Position numbers and translations under genes: made by a program. Below are positions 1-10,747 of a stretch of 64,000 bases of DNA, one piece after another (the stretch's first letter is position 1; every line of letters starts with the position of its first letter). A model generated the notes under the pieces. It ran no database searches, was not told where the DNA came from, and saw only the letters and a list, made by a program, of their open reading frames with translations. This DNA comes from Medakamo hakoo (lineage: Eukaryota; Chlorophyta; Trebouxiophyceae; Coccomyxaceae): assembly GCA_026636295.1 (NCBI GenBank), contig CP089463.1, positions 868,001 through 932,000 on the forward strand, given 5' to 3'.

Positions 1-1544
1 TGAGCAGGCCGGTGTGGCCCAGCATGACGAAGAGGCCGGACACCGGGTCGGCCGCAGCCGTGGCCGCGGGCTGGCCCATGAAACTGTCGGCGCCGGCCGA
101 GGGCGCGAGCGGCCTGGCGGCGGCCGCGCCGCCCTCGGCCTCGTCGCCCGCCGCGGCTTTCTTGCCCGCCTTCGTCGCCGCAGCAGCAGCAGGAGCAGGA
201 CCAGCACCACCAGCAGCAGCAGCACCGGCCACGGGCGGCGGGCCCGTCGCGGGCGGCGGCGCGCCCGGCACGACGGACGCGAGGGCAGACCGCGCTTTCA
301 CAACGTTGCGCCCGCTGCGCATGCGGTCGTCCAGCGCAATCATGACGCGCAGGTCCTCCGCCTCCGCCGTGTCGGCGAGCTCTGGCGGGATGGGCGTGGA
401 CAGGGCGGCGGACCGCTGGGCGAGCGGGCCCAGCACGCCCGCGACGGCGGCGGCTTCGCCGTCGTCCAGGCCAAAGCGGGCGACGGCCCCCCTTCCAGCA
501 GGCGGGGACGGCCTGGTCAGCGGCCCGGGCGGCGGCGCCTTGTTGCCAGACGCCGAGCCGCGCGGCCGGCCGCGGCCCGGCCGAGTCGACGGCGCGGGCG
601 GCGGGTCGTCGGCGGACGCGGCGGGCGGCGGCGGCGGCCGGGCCGGCGGCGGGCGCGACCGCCGCAGCTGGGCGGCGGGGCGGCCCGGCGCCTGGCGGGT
701 CGGAGGGGAAAGCGCCCCGCCCGGGGCGGCCCGCGCGGGCGGCCGGTCCGGCCCGGCCGCGGCCTTGGCCGCCGTCGCGCCCCCCTTGGAGGGTCCACCG
801 TCCTTCCCGCCTGCCTTGGGCCGGCCGCGGCGAGGGGTGGCAGGCCGGCCGGCGTCGGTCGGCGCAGATACAGCCGCGCCGCGCGGCGACGTGGCCGCGG
901 CGTGCCGCGTGCGAGGTTGGGGGGCAGCCGTCGCCTCGCCGCCAGGAGCCGTCCTCCGGCCGCGGCGGGGCTTGGTGCTACTCGGCGGCGGTGCGGCGGC
1001 CGCGCTGGTGCTGGGGCCGGATGCGGCGTCCTGTGGGTGGGTGGGAGGGAGGCGGGAAAGAGGGTGAGCGAGCAATTGGGAGAGCGGGTCGGGCAAACTG
1101 CCGCGGGCGTGGAAGCGGAGGCGCGAGCGGGCGTGTGAGCCCATCCGGGACGGTCGTCCCCTGCCAGGCTGTCCTCCACGGCCCGGACGATCCACAGGGA
1201 GGGAACGGCGGGTGCCGGACGCCAGGAACCGAGCGCGCGGGCGCGACGGAAAGCCGCGACGGAAAGCCACGGCCTTTGCTTCCGGCAGGGGCCAGGCACC
1301 GCGAACGGGCGCGCGGTTGCCCCGCAAATTGACCGGCAGCCGCGCCACACCTCTCCCTCCCTCCCGTACACACACACACACACACACACACGCCACGCAC
1401 CTGCAGGGACAGAGACCGTTCCAGCCGGGCGACGAGAGCGGCCGCGTCTGGCGCAGCAGCAGGAGCCTGACGCGCTGTCGAGGCTTCCCCCGTCGGCGCG
1501 GCACTCGCCGCTGCGGCAGCAGCTGCCGCGTTGGACGACCGCAT
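1..1544 (-). CDS. AT-hook protein of unknown function, 3' end beyond window
   Basis: Two exons are inferred, 1401-1544 and 1-1030, joined in phase 0 across an intron at 1031-1400 that carries a CA microsatellite. The frame runs off the left edge of the window, so the C-terminus is missing. The visible 391 residues are rich in Ala, Pro, Gly and Arg and look mostly disordered. Two clear AT-hook cores are present (TPRRGRPKAGG and PGRGRPRGSA) plus a weaker PRRGRRT, which suggests binding to the minor groove of AT-rich DNA and a nuclear site. A more ordered stretch near codons 240-290 (LADTAEAEDLRVMIALDDRM) looks helical and acidic, but I do not recognise it. The start at 1544 is the first ATG before a splice-compatible frame. 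The function could be chromatin or transcription related; that is inference from the AT-hooks only. Confidence 0.6.
1368..1391. repeat. (AC)12 microsatellite in intron
   Basis: A perfect AC dinucleotide run of about 24 bp lies inside the intron of the AT-hook gene, close to its donor site. Confidence 0.9.
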
Positions 1545-2095
1545 GCCAGCGTGCGTGGACACGTCCCGCCGGGAGCCGGACGCCGACCCGCGGGCCGGCG
1601 GGTGGGGCGAGGACGGGCGGGGGTGGTGGTGGTGGTGGCCGGATGCGTCGGTCGACGCCGACGCGCCGCCGCCGCCGCCGGCGGGCGAGGAGGACGACGG
1701 CGTCGCGGCGGGCGGCCGACCTCGCAAACTGGACAGCCTGTACGGCGCGACTACCGCGCGCGGCGGGCGCGCGGCAGCCGGCCGGCCGGGCGGCTGCATG
1801 GTTTGTCGCGAGTCTCTTGTCTCTCGCGGATAAGGAGAGTAACGTGCGGGCCAGGCCGACCGCGCTCTCGACCTCGGCACCCTCTCTGCCCCTCCCTCAC
1901 TCCCGTCCGCCTGCATCCATCCCAACTCTCGCCGCCACGCCCAACCGCGGCCGTCCAGGGACTCAAAGCAAAAAAAAAGAAAGGCCAGGCGCATAACACA
2001 CACAGACACACACACACAGGCGCGCGCGCGCGCGCACTTCTCTTCCATCCCCACCGCTCTCCATCCCATCCATCCATCCCGCCCCACTCCCTCCC
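1545..2095. other. Intergenic region between UFD2 3' end and AT-hook gene
   Basis: This 551-bp stretch holds the 3' flank of the UFD2 gene and the presumed promoter of the AT-hook gene, both on the minus strand. It contains CA and GC dinucleotide runs at about 1996-2036. I see no further gene in it; the open frames here have no recognisable content. Confidence 0.6.
1996..2036. repeat. CA run followed by GC run
   Basis: An imperfect CA dinucleotide run (about 1996-2018) is directly followed by an alternating GC run (about 2020-2034). Both are alternating purine-pyrimidine tracts in the 3' flank of the UFD2 gene. Confidence 0.85.
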
Positions 2096-5000
2096 TCACT
2101 TCCCGGCTTGAGCCCGCCGCTCCGCCCGCCACGCTGCGATCCGCGCCTTGAGCTCCGGCTGCGGGATGACGTCCGCCATGGTCAGCGGCGTCCTGTTGGG
2201 TTGGGGATGGGGCGATGCGCGTGTGCGAGTGAGTTTTTTTTCTGTCCGCAACCACACACCCACACCTGAAGAAAAGCGGAACACCCACACGCACTTGGAG
2301 TACGGGTCCACGGGGTCCGACAGCAGCGCCCGCTCCACGCTGGCCCGGTCCATGACGGTGCGGGACTGGGGCAGCATGACCGGGTCGTCCATGACGGCCA
2401 TGGTGATCGGGCAGCAAAAGTCTTCGGGCGCGTCGTCGGCTTCCCCGGCGTCAACGGCCGCCGCGGCGGCCGCGGCGCCGGACGCGGCGGCCGCCGCGTC
2501 GTCGCCCAGCGCAGCGAGCGTGGCCAGGTCCGCTTCCGACAGCAGGTCAAAGGCGGCCAGGACTTCGATGGCGGCGGGGATGAGGCCGGGCGAGAAGGAG
2601 CGGTCGTCCGACGCGAGCGCCGCGGCCCACGCCGCGCGCCCGGCGTCGCCGCCCGCCGCCGCCGCCGCGCGCGCCAAATTGACGTACACCGCCGCCAAAG
2701 ACGCCAGCATGTCTTTGGGCCGCCAGTGCAGGGCGTCCGGGTCGGCCACCTTCAGCTTGGACCGGTGCGGCCCGGCCAGGTGCTTCAGGAAGTAGTTGAG
2801 GGTTTCCGCGACGCGGCTGGCCATGAAGCGGGACAGCCAGGGCGCGGCGGTGGCCGGGTCGGCGGTGGTGAAGCCGATGGTGTCGATGCACGCGGACGCC
2901 AGGTCCAGGTAGCCCGGAATGGCTTGGGCGTGTTCGCGCGCGGCCGCCTCTTTCTCCTCCCGCGTCGCGGCGGGCAGCGCCGCCCACGCGGCCGCGTCCG
3001 CGACCGCTTTGCCGTGGTCGGCCAGCTTGGCCAGGCGTTGCACCGCGTCGTCCAGCAGGTACGTCGCGTCCGTGGCCAAGAAGTGCATGAACCGGCCGTA
3101 GGTGGACTCGGCGACGTAGGGCGCGCCGACGATGGTGGGCGGCTGGGACGGGGGGCTGGGGTCGTCGGGCGGCGCCGCCCGCCCAGCCTCGTCGCGCGCG
3201 CTCGCCGCGCCCGTCGCCGCCGTCGCCCGCCACGTCGCCCGGTGCGCCGGCAGCGTCCACAGGTGGGCCAGGACCCGGGACACAGCCAGGCGCACGCCAA
3301 ACTTTTCCATGAACGCCGTGTTGCGGGCGGTGTGCTCGATGTCGGCGTACAGGGTCATGAGGGACGGGACGAGGTGCGCGCGCGCGAGCGGGTCGGCCGC
3401 GACGACGGCCGCCACGGCGCCGGAGGGGGGCGTGGCCGCGGCGGCCCGGACGTCGCCGTCGTCCGCCTGCGCGTCGGGCAGCAGCCAGTCGTGGAGCAGC
3501 TGGGCCAGCTGGGCGCGGGCGAACGGGTTGCGGACGTGGCCGGGCGACGCGACGAGCACGACGACCAGGTTGACGATCTCCGCCGGCGCGCCGCCGCCGC
3601 CGGCGGCGGCGGCGTCCAGGGCATCGCCCGGGATGGAGCGCAGGATGTCGACCATGTCTGTGAGCAGGGCTTCGGGCAGGCACCGCCAGGCGGGCGAGGG
3701 CGGCGGGAGCGGGACCTCGACGGGCCCGCCGGCCGCGGCCGACGGCGACGCCTCGCGCAGCAGCCACGCCGCCGCCAGGCGCCAGAACGCGACCGCCCGG
3801 GCGGCGGCGTCCTTGTCGCGCACGGCGACCATGGCCAGGGCCAGGTAGGCGCGCGTGGATTCAATGGCCCGCCGCAGCTCGGCGGCTTGGGCCCGGGCGG
3901 CCGCGCCTGCCGGCGTGTGGCCGCCGCGCTCCGCGGCCTCGTCCGCGGCCGCCGCGTCGGCCGCCCAGTAGTGAAGCCGGGTGGCCAGCGACCGGACTTC
4001 GTCGGCGAGGCGGGCCGGGCCCAGCTGCGCGGCTTTGGCCGCCATCCAGAAGCACTCACAGATGAAGGCGTAGGGCGGGGACGGCGAGGCGGGCGGGGGA
4101 GGGGGAGAGACGGGCGCCGCCGCACCTGCGCCGCCGCCGAGTCGGCGCCCGTGCACGTCCGCCGCCCAGGCCGCCGCTTCCGCCTCGTCCGCGGCCAGGC
4201 GGGTGGCGGTGGTGTAGTCCACCCGGCCGTCCGCGACGTACGACGCCTCGACCTTGCCCCAGGCCTTGCCGGACGACGGGTCGAGGAAGGGCTCGCACGC
4301 GCGCGCGAGCACGGCCGACACGTTCAGCACCCAGCCGTGCGAGGCGGCCGCCCGCAGGTCCGGCTGCATTTTGGACCGTTCCTCGTTGGACGCCAGCGCC
4401 GCGCCCAGCCAGGCCAGCATGGGCTCCCGCGTCGCCTTGCCCCGCAGCAGCGCCATGGTCAGGGCGTGCAAGCCCGCCTGGATGGCCTCCTGCGTGGCCG
4501 TCAGCGTGTCGGCCGTCGCGGCGGCCGCGCCCGGCCCGCCGCCGTTGATGCCCAGCAGGCTGCCCGCCGCTTCCGCGACTTCACGCGAGAAGGCGCCGGT
4601 CACGTCGGGCACGTACGACAGGCCGAACGCCGGCCCCAGGAGCGTGGACGTCTGGACGGCGCGGCCGTTGGCGAGGCGCGGGGGCAGGAACGCGGGCGAC
4701 GACACGAGCGCCTTGGCGGCGGACGGAATGGAGGCCAGCTGGACAAACAGGCGCAGGGGCTGCTGCCACTTGGTGCTCAGGGGGGAAGCCGCCTTCAGGC
4801 GGCGGCCCAGGTCCCGGGCGATGGCGTCGACCGCGTCGGCCAGGCCCTCGTCCGCAAAGCGGTCGCAGTACGCCTCGAAAAACCCGGGCGGGGACGGCGG
4901 GGAGCCGTGCGGGCCGTCCGGGTCGGACGCGCCGGCGCCGGCTTCGGATGGCGGGACGAGCAGGCCGCCCGCCAGCAGCCCCCCCGCACACCGCTCGTTG

Positions 5001-5747
5001 TCCCGGGCGACGAGCGCGTCCAGGAGCTGGAGGTGGCCGCGCGCGGCCGCGGCCGGCGGCTGCGGGAACGCGTCCAGGTGCAGGGTGAGGCCGGCGTACG
5101 ACACGGCCAGCTCCTTGGCGGCCGTCAACACCGCGCGGCGGTCCGTGACGGACGGCGGGACGGCGGCGGCGCTGGCGGGCAGGCGGCGCAGCTCCGCGTC
5201 GGCGCGGCCGTACACGCCCATCAGATACCCGAGCGGGGTGGGCGCCAGCGGCGGGCCCAGGCCGAGCCCCAGGCGGGCGACGAGGGCGCGTTCCAGCAGG
5301 TCTTTTGAGAGGGAGGCGGTGGTGGGAGGGGTTGTGGGAGGGGGGGCGGCGGCCGCTTCGGCGGCGAGCTCCTGTCGTGTTTGGACGGGCGGCGTGGGTG
5401 GAGGGATGGATGGGACATGGACAGCGAAAAGGAGGGGGAGAGGGAGCGCGCGCACGAGCGTGTGTGGAAAAGAATGCGTGCGCGTCCGCGCAGGCTACCC
5501 GTCCGGCCCGCGGATCAACAGGTGGCTACGGAACGGTCCGGAGCGTCCGTGCAGTGGCTGGGGACGCCGTGGTGGAGTGGCGGCCGTGGCGGGCAGGCAC
5601 ACACAACGAAAAGCCAATGGCTGCCGGCGCACTCACCTTCTTCAAATCGCCCAGGAACACGGGGCCGTCCGCGCCCTGGGGCGCGTCCAGGCTGACATCT
5701 AGCAGGGAGCGCAGGCTGGCTTCGACGTCCGAACCGAGGGCGGGCAT
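2096..5747 (-). CDS. UFD2: Ubiquitin conjugation factor E4 (UFD2/UBE4), U-box ligase
   Basis: This protein extends short ubiquitin chains on substrates together with E1, E2 and CDC48 in the ubiquitin-fusion degradation route. Three exons (5637-5747, 2295-5371, 2096-2192) give 1094 residues, close to the usual size of yeast and plant UFD2. The large Ufd2 core fills most of the protein, with the typical opening around LLERALVARLG and the FICECFWM and FMHFLATDATYLLDD segments. The U-box is C-terminal (about residues 1018-1090): EDFCCPITMAVMDDPVMLP, then DPYSK, and after the intron TPLTMADVIPQPELKARI. The last intron (2193-2294, 102 bp) splits the U-box codon for Lys and is stop-free and a multiple of three. 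The start at 5747 opens a 37-codon first exon (MPALGSDVEASLRSLLDVSL). The gene is head-to-head with the next gene, 195 bp apart. Confidence 0.93.
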
Positions 5748-5942
5748 GGCGGCGTTTGAGTGCGGTTTCCTTCTCTCTTTCTCTTTCTTCAGGCGCGCAA
5801 CGCGCGGGTGCAAGGTCTGGGCGTGGCCACGCCTCTCCACTCCACTTTTTTTCTGAGCGCGCCTGCACGCGCGTGCACGGCCTGGTCCGCCCACGGCCTG
5901 GTCCTACACTCCCGCGCACAGATACCCAGGTGCCCGCTTCAT

Positions 5943-6430
5943 ATGGCTGTCGAGAATTTGGGCCGCGAGTTTGAGGTACGCCAGCCGTGCGGTCGCACGC
6001 GCGAAAAGCCCAGACGCCGACGCGCTCCGACTCGCTCACCCCGCCCGCCCCTCCATCCGCACACAGTCCTTCCTCTCCGCCCTCGCCGACACAGCCGCCT
6101 CCCTGTCCGCGCCGTCTGCCGACCCGAACGCCGCGGCCGCAGCTCAAGCGGCCGCCCTCCAGGCGTTAGACGCGGCCTGTGCAGCGGCAGACGAAGAGCT
6201 GGTGAGAAGAGATGGATGGGGATGGGGATGGGTTGGGATGGAAAAAAATGGATGGGGCGGCCTCCTCACTCTATCCCCACGCACGCACACAAACACAGGA
6301 CACGCTCGCCCGCCGGGCGTCCGTCCGCGCCGCGAACGCCGCGTCCAGGGCAGAGGCCGCGGACGACCCGGTCGCGGCTCTAGCGTCTGCGCGGTCCGCT
6401 GTCGCCGACCTGGCGGGACGGAAAGAGTGA
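5943..6430 (+). CDS. Small Ala-rich helical protein, unknown
   Basis: Three exons (5943-5975, 6067-6201, 6299-6430) splice in frame to a 99-residue protein starting MAVENLGREFE and ending DLAGRKE. All sites are GT-AG with good donors (GTACGC, GTGAGA) and CAG acceptors. The protein has no Pro-rich tract or Cys cluster. It reads as a short alpha-helical, probably coiled-coil chain with regularly spaced Leu and Ala. Subunits of this size and type occur in Mediator, BLOC/BORC and tethering complexes, but I cannot assign a family. Its stop (TGA, 6428-6430) lies only 2 nt before the ATG of the following zinc-finger gene on the same strand, in a different frame, so the two may share one transcript. 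Confidence 0.65.
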
Positions 6431-6432
6431 GC

Positions 6433-7050
6433 ATGGACGTCGAGACCTCGCCCATCGACCGCATGGCTTTGCCCCTGGACGACCCGCTGTTCGCAGAGGG
6501 TGACGCGCTGCGCGCGGCACAGGCGGCGGGCGGCGGTGAGGGCGGCGGCGGTGTTCCCTCTCCACCCCCACCGTCGCCACCACCATCCCCACCCCGCCAC
6601 GTCTGCGCGGCCTGCCGGGCCCGCCTGCCGTCGGCTCACCTGCTCGCCTTGCACATCGAAGAAGGGCACGACGCGTTTTTTGAAGCGCGTGTCGCTGCGG
6701 CGAGTCGTGGGAAGGGCGACGACGGGAGTGCGCCCACCACCACGCCTCCCCCGTTTGCTTGCTTGGTCGAGGGCTGCGGCCGCCGCTTCGCGTGCGACAG
6801 GGACAGGGCCAGCCACCTGGTCAGTCGCCACGGTTTTCCAGTCGCGCTGACGGCCATGCACATGGCGGGGCTGCTGGCGCATGGCGGCGGCGGGCGTGGG
6901 CGTGGGCGGGGGCGGGGCAGCGGTCCGTCCGCGATGGAGGGGGAGGTCTCCTCCCTGGCCGACCGGCTGGGCGCGCTGCCCCTGGGGCGCGGAAGTGGGC
7001 GAGGGGGCAGGGGAGGCCGCGGCGGGCGTGGAGCACGGCTGGAGTTGTAG
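6433..7050 (+). CDS. ZNF511-like C2H2 zinc-finger protein
   Basis: A single exon encodes 205 residues. Two C2H2 fingers sit in the middle. The first reads CAACRARLPSAHLLALHIEE followed by GHDAFFEA; the second reads CLVEGCGRRFACDRDRASHL followed by VSRHGFP. The pair, with the signature spacing LxLHIxExHDAFF and CLVEGCxxxFxxxxDRxxH, matches the ZNF511 family, a conserved eukaryotic protein of poorly known nuclear function. The C-terminus is Gly/Arg rich (RGG-like), which suggests RNA contact. Only 2 nt separate its ATG from the stop of the preceding gene. The open frame extends upstream through the introns of that gene but lacks coding character there, so the ATG at 6433 is the best start. Confidence 0.85.
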   Translation: MDVETSPIDRMALPLDDPLFAEGDALRAAQAAGGGEGGGGVPSPPPPSPPPSPPRHVCAACRARLPSAHLLALHIEEGHDAFFEARVAAASRGKGDDGSAPTTTPPPFACLVEGCGRRFACDRDRASHLVSRHGFPVALTAMHMAGLLAHGGGGRGRGRGRGSGPSAMEGEVSSLADRLGALPLGRGSGRGGRGGRGGRGARLEL

Positions 7051-7091
7051 CTTTTTATGAGAGACGGGCGAGGCGAGAGGGTTGGGGTGGG

Positions 7092-7124
7092 TGGATGGAT
7101 GGATGGATGGATGGATGGATGGAT
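7092..7124. repeat. (TGGA)n tetranucleotide repeat
   Basis: About eight copies of the tetranucleotide TGGA lie between the zinc-finger gene and the CBM20 gene. Confidence 0.9.
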
Positions 7125-7288
7125 GAATGGAGAGGCAGCGCCGCCAGTCGCACACGCGCCAAAAGCGAAAAAGGAGAGAGCAGGAGAGCACGGCCGGCCG
7201 GCGATCGCGGCGCCCTCCCTTTTCCACGCGACGCGGACCCGGTCCTTCACAACCTGTACCTCCGACCGCACCGCGCGCTCCCAAAAAA

Positions 7289-7745
7289 ATGCGGCCTCCC
7301 GCCGCCGCACGGCCGCTCGCGCCGGCGGCGGCGCCACCATCGGCTGCGGCGCCGCGGCCCTGCCGCCCGGCCTGCGCGTCCGGCCGCCCGGCGGGCGTCC
7401 CCACGCCCACGCGCATCAAGGCCGCGTCTAGCCTGCGCGGCGACGAAGACGGCTCGTCACCGTCCAGCAGCAGCAGCAGCAGGCCGCCGCTCCCACCGTC
7501 GTCGGCGCTCCAGCAACAACAGCCCTCGTCCTCGTCCCGCGTGCCGCCCGCCCAGACCGTGCGCGTCCGCCTGTCCGTCCACTACCGCGTGCACAGGTGA
7601 GGCAGGCAAAGGAAGGGGTGTGTGTGTGCGTGTGTGCGTGTGAGGCTGGGCCGGAAGGGCTGTGCTGTGCGGCGCGGCGTGTGTGCCCTCGCGCATCGGC
7701 TTGCGCCAACCCGCTGCCCGCGTGCGACGCGGTCTCTCCCCGTCC

Positions 7746-7796
<51 letters not shown>

Positions 7797-8648
7797 GTAC
7801 ACATGCACCCCGCCCGCCCCCCTCCCACCCGCCTCGGCAGCCGTCAAATGCTGTGCATCGGCGGGTCCACCATCCCCTTTGGCTGGTCGTTCGTCTCCAT
7901 CTCCAAGGTGCCCATGGCCTGGTCGCCCGGCGACGTGTGGTGCGCGGAGCTGGAACTGCCGGCCGGGTCGGCCGTGGAGTACAAGTACGTCGTCCTGGAG
8001 GAGCAGGACTGGACGCGGCAGGTGTCGGAGGATGCGGAGGGCGTCGTCACCTTCACGTACCGGGGCGAGGAAGACCGCGGCGGCGGCGGCGGGTGGGCGG
8101 CGGAGGACGGGGCGGGCGGCGACCCGCCGCCGCCGCCGCCGCCGCCCGGGCTGTTGGGCCCCGCCGCCATCCAGCGCCAGATGGCCATCGTGGCCTGGGC
8201 GCCCGGACCCAACAAGGTGGTCCGCGTGCCCACCGTGGCCGAGCTCGCCGCCGTCCCCGTCGGCGGCGTGGTGGACCGGGAGCCGGCCCGCCCCTCGGCC
8301 GCCGCGCCGCCGGGCGGTGTGGGCGCGCCGCCGCCGCCGCCGCGGAGTCCCGGCAGCGTGGCCCCCACCAGCAGCAGTGCGTACGCTTTTGGGCGCCGGG
8401 CAGACGGTGGGGCCGAAGGCCCCATCCTGCCCGGCGGCGGGGCGAAACGCAAGGGCGGCGAGGGCGGCGGCGGCGACGCCCAGCCCCAGCCCCTGGACGG
8501 GACGTGGGAAAAGCTGGCGGTCGGGCCGGACGGCGTGGCGCGCCTGGAGCGGCGGGATGTGTGGGGCGGGCCGCCGCCGCCGTCCCCTTCGTCGTCGGGC
8601 ATCGTGGACACGCCGACGACGCCGCCGCGCGGGTACGGGCTGCGGTGA
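7289..8648 (+). CDS. CBM20 starch-binding-domain protein
   Basis: Two exons (7289-7596 and 7841-8648, phase 2) give 371 residues. The CBM20 starch/glycogen-binding module begins at about residue 93 and is split by the intron: TVRVRLSVHYRVH, then MLCIGGSTIPFGW, AMAWSPGDVWCAELELP-type strands and VEYKYVVLEEQDW. These include the conserved Trp and the EYKYV strand typical of the family. No glycosidase, phosphatase or glucanotransferase domain follows. The rest is low-complexity Pro/Gly with a short ordered part (QRQMAIVAWAPGPNKVVRVP). It probably binds starch or another glucan, either as a scaffold or regulator. The N-terminus is basic and Ser/Pro rich and could be a transit peptide, which is unproven. 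Frames upstream of 7289 are open, so the start is uncertain. Confidence 0.8.
7749..7794. repeat. (TC)23 microsatellite in CBM20 intron
   Basis: A perfect TC run of about 46 bp sits in the only intron of the CBM20 gene, about 46 bp before the acceptor, where it may serve as an extended polypyrimidine tract. Confidence 0.95.
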
Positions 8649-8907
8649 CGGAACGGGCGTGAGGATGATGAGAGAGAGCGAGTTGAGAGAGAGAGAGCGT
8701 GCGTGTTTTTGCTCCCGAGAGAGACAGCAGCAGTTGTAGCTTCGCAGCACGGTGTGACTGTTTTTTTTTGTTTCGCAACGTCCCGTGCACACCACCACCA
8801 CTAAGAGTGTCCGAATGGAGAAAAATGAACGGGGTCAAGACTTTTGATACAGAGAGGAAAAACTTCAGAGCCGGACCACACCCGCCACCCATTCCATGCA
8901 CGCGCGC

Positions 8908-9828
8908 TCACCCTGCGAAATCGTGGAGGTCGGACAACGAGAAATTGCGGGGCATGCCCGGTGGTGCTCCCCCTGCCGCAGGTCCACCACCTGCACCGTC
9001 GTGCAGGCCCGGCGGCGTCGGCGACAAGGCCGGCGGCGGCGGCGGCGCGGCGAGCGAGCCGAGAGCTGCCGCCCCACCACCGCCGCCACCGCCGCCGCCG
9101 CCGCCGCCACCACTCCCGCCGCCGCCCACCCGCTGCAGCATGGACACCTGCTGTTCCAGCAAGTGGTTGAACAGGACGACCTGGTCCTTCAGCTTCAGGC
9201 GCAGGTAGTATGCACGGAAAAAGTCGGCGTTCTGGGCTTCGAGCTGGCCCCACACGAGGGCGGTGAAGCCGGGCGCGACGGACGCGTGCGCCTGCAGCGT
9301 GAACATGGCTTCCCGCTGGGACATGTAGAGTTGGAGGCACTGTTCGATCAGGTTTTGGACGGTCTGGGGGACGTTGGGGTTGGGTGGGGGACGGACGGAC
9401 GGGATGGGTGAGGTTTGGGTGTGCTGAGGTCGGGTCGGGGACGGGGGTGTCGCCGGCGCGGCTGCGTGCAGGCATCGTCGCCTTTGCACGGGGCGCCGTC
9501 GAGCGAGGAACGAGCTGTTTGCCGTTCCGACACGGCCACTCGATGGCCGGGCGTCTACACGTCAGGTCAGTGGAACAGCAGAGAGAGGTCTACCCTCCGC
9601 ACGCCACAGCAGCCGTTCCTCCTCGCGCCGCGCCGCCGCTCACGCGCCCGTCCGCGTCACCGCAGCCGCCTTATCCGTCCCGCCACCACCGCCGCGGCCC
9701 CCTCAACCCCACACCAAACCCACCTGGATGTCCGCCGCGGAGATGGTGGCAGACTCCTCGGCCAGCGTGCCGACGTCTTCGCCCGGCAAGAGGCCGGCGC
9801 CGGGCGCGGCCTCGCCGAGCGCGGCCAT
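8908..9828 (-). CDS. TIGR01589-family protein (plant-type, function unknown)
   Basis: Exons 9724-9828 and 8908-9363 (phase 0) give 186 residues. The conserved core crosses the splice point: SAADIQ joined to TVQNLIEQCLQLYMSQREAM, then ALVWGQLEAQNADFFRAYYL and LFNHLLEQQVSM. This matches the uncharacterised plant domain TIGR01589 (A_thal_3526). After a Gly run there is PRNFSLSDL, a short motif that also recurs near the C-terminus of land-plant members. No enzymatic motif is present; the family is regarded as plant specific and of unknown role. The stop TGA (8908-8910) lies within a donor-like GGTGAGC, so a further exon cannot be excluded. Confidence 0.85.

Positions 9829-10747
<919 letters not shown>

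Noticed and set aside
2726-5308. 860-codon open frame on the plus strand
   Set aside because: It is antisense to UFD2, has no domain, is very Arg/Gly rich and results from high GC content.
6433-7050. One long gene joining the 5943-6430 exons to the zinc-finger frame
   Set aside because: The third exon ends with a stop in its own frame, and the zinc-finger frame upstream of 6433 reads through intron sequence without coding character.
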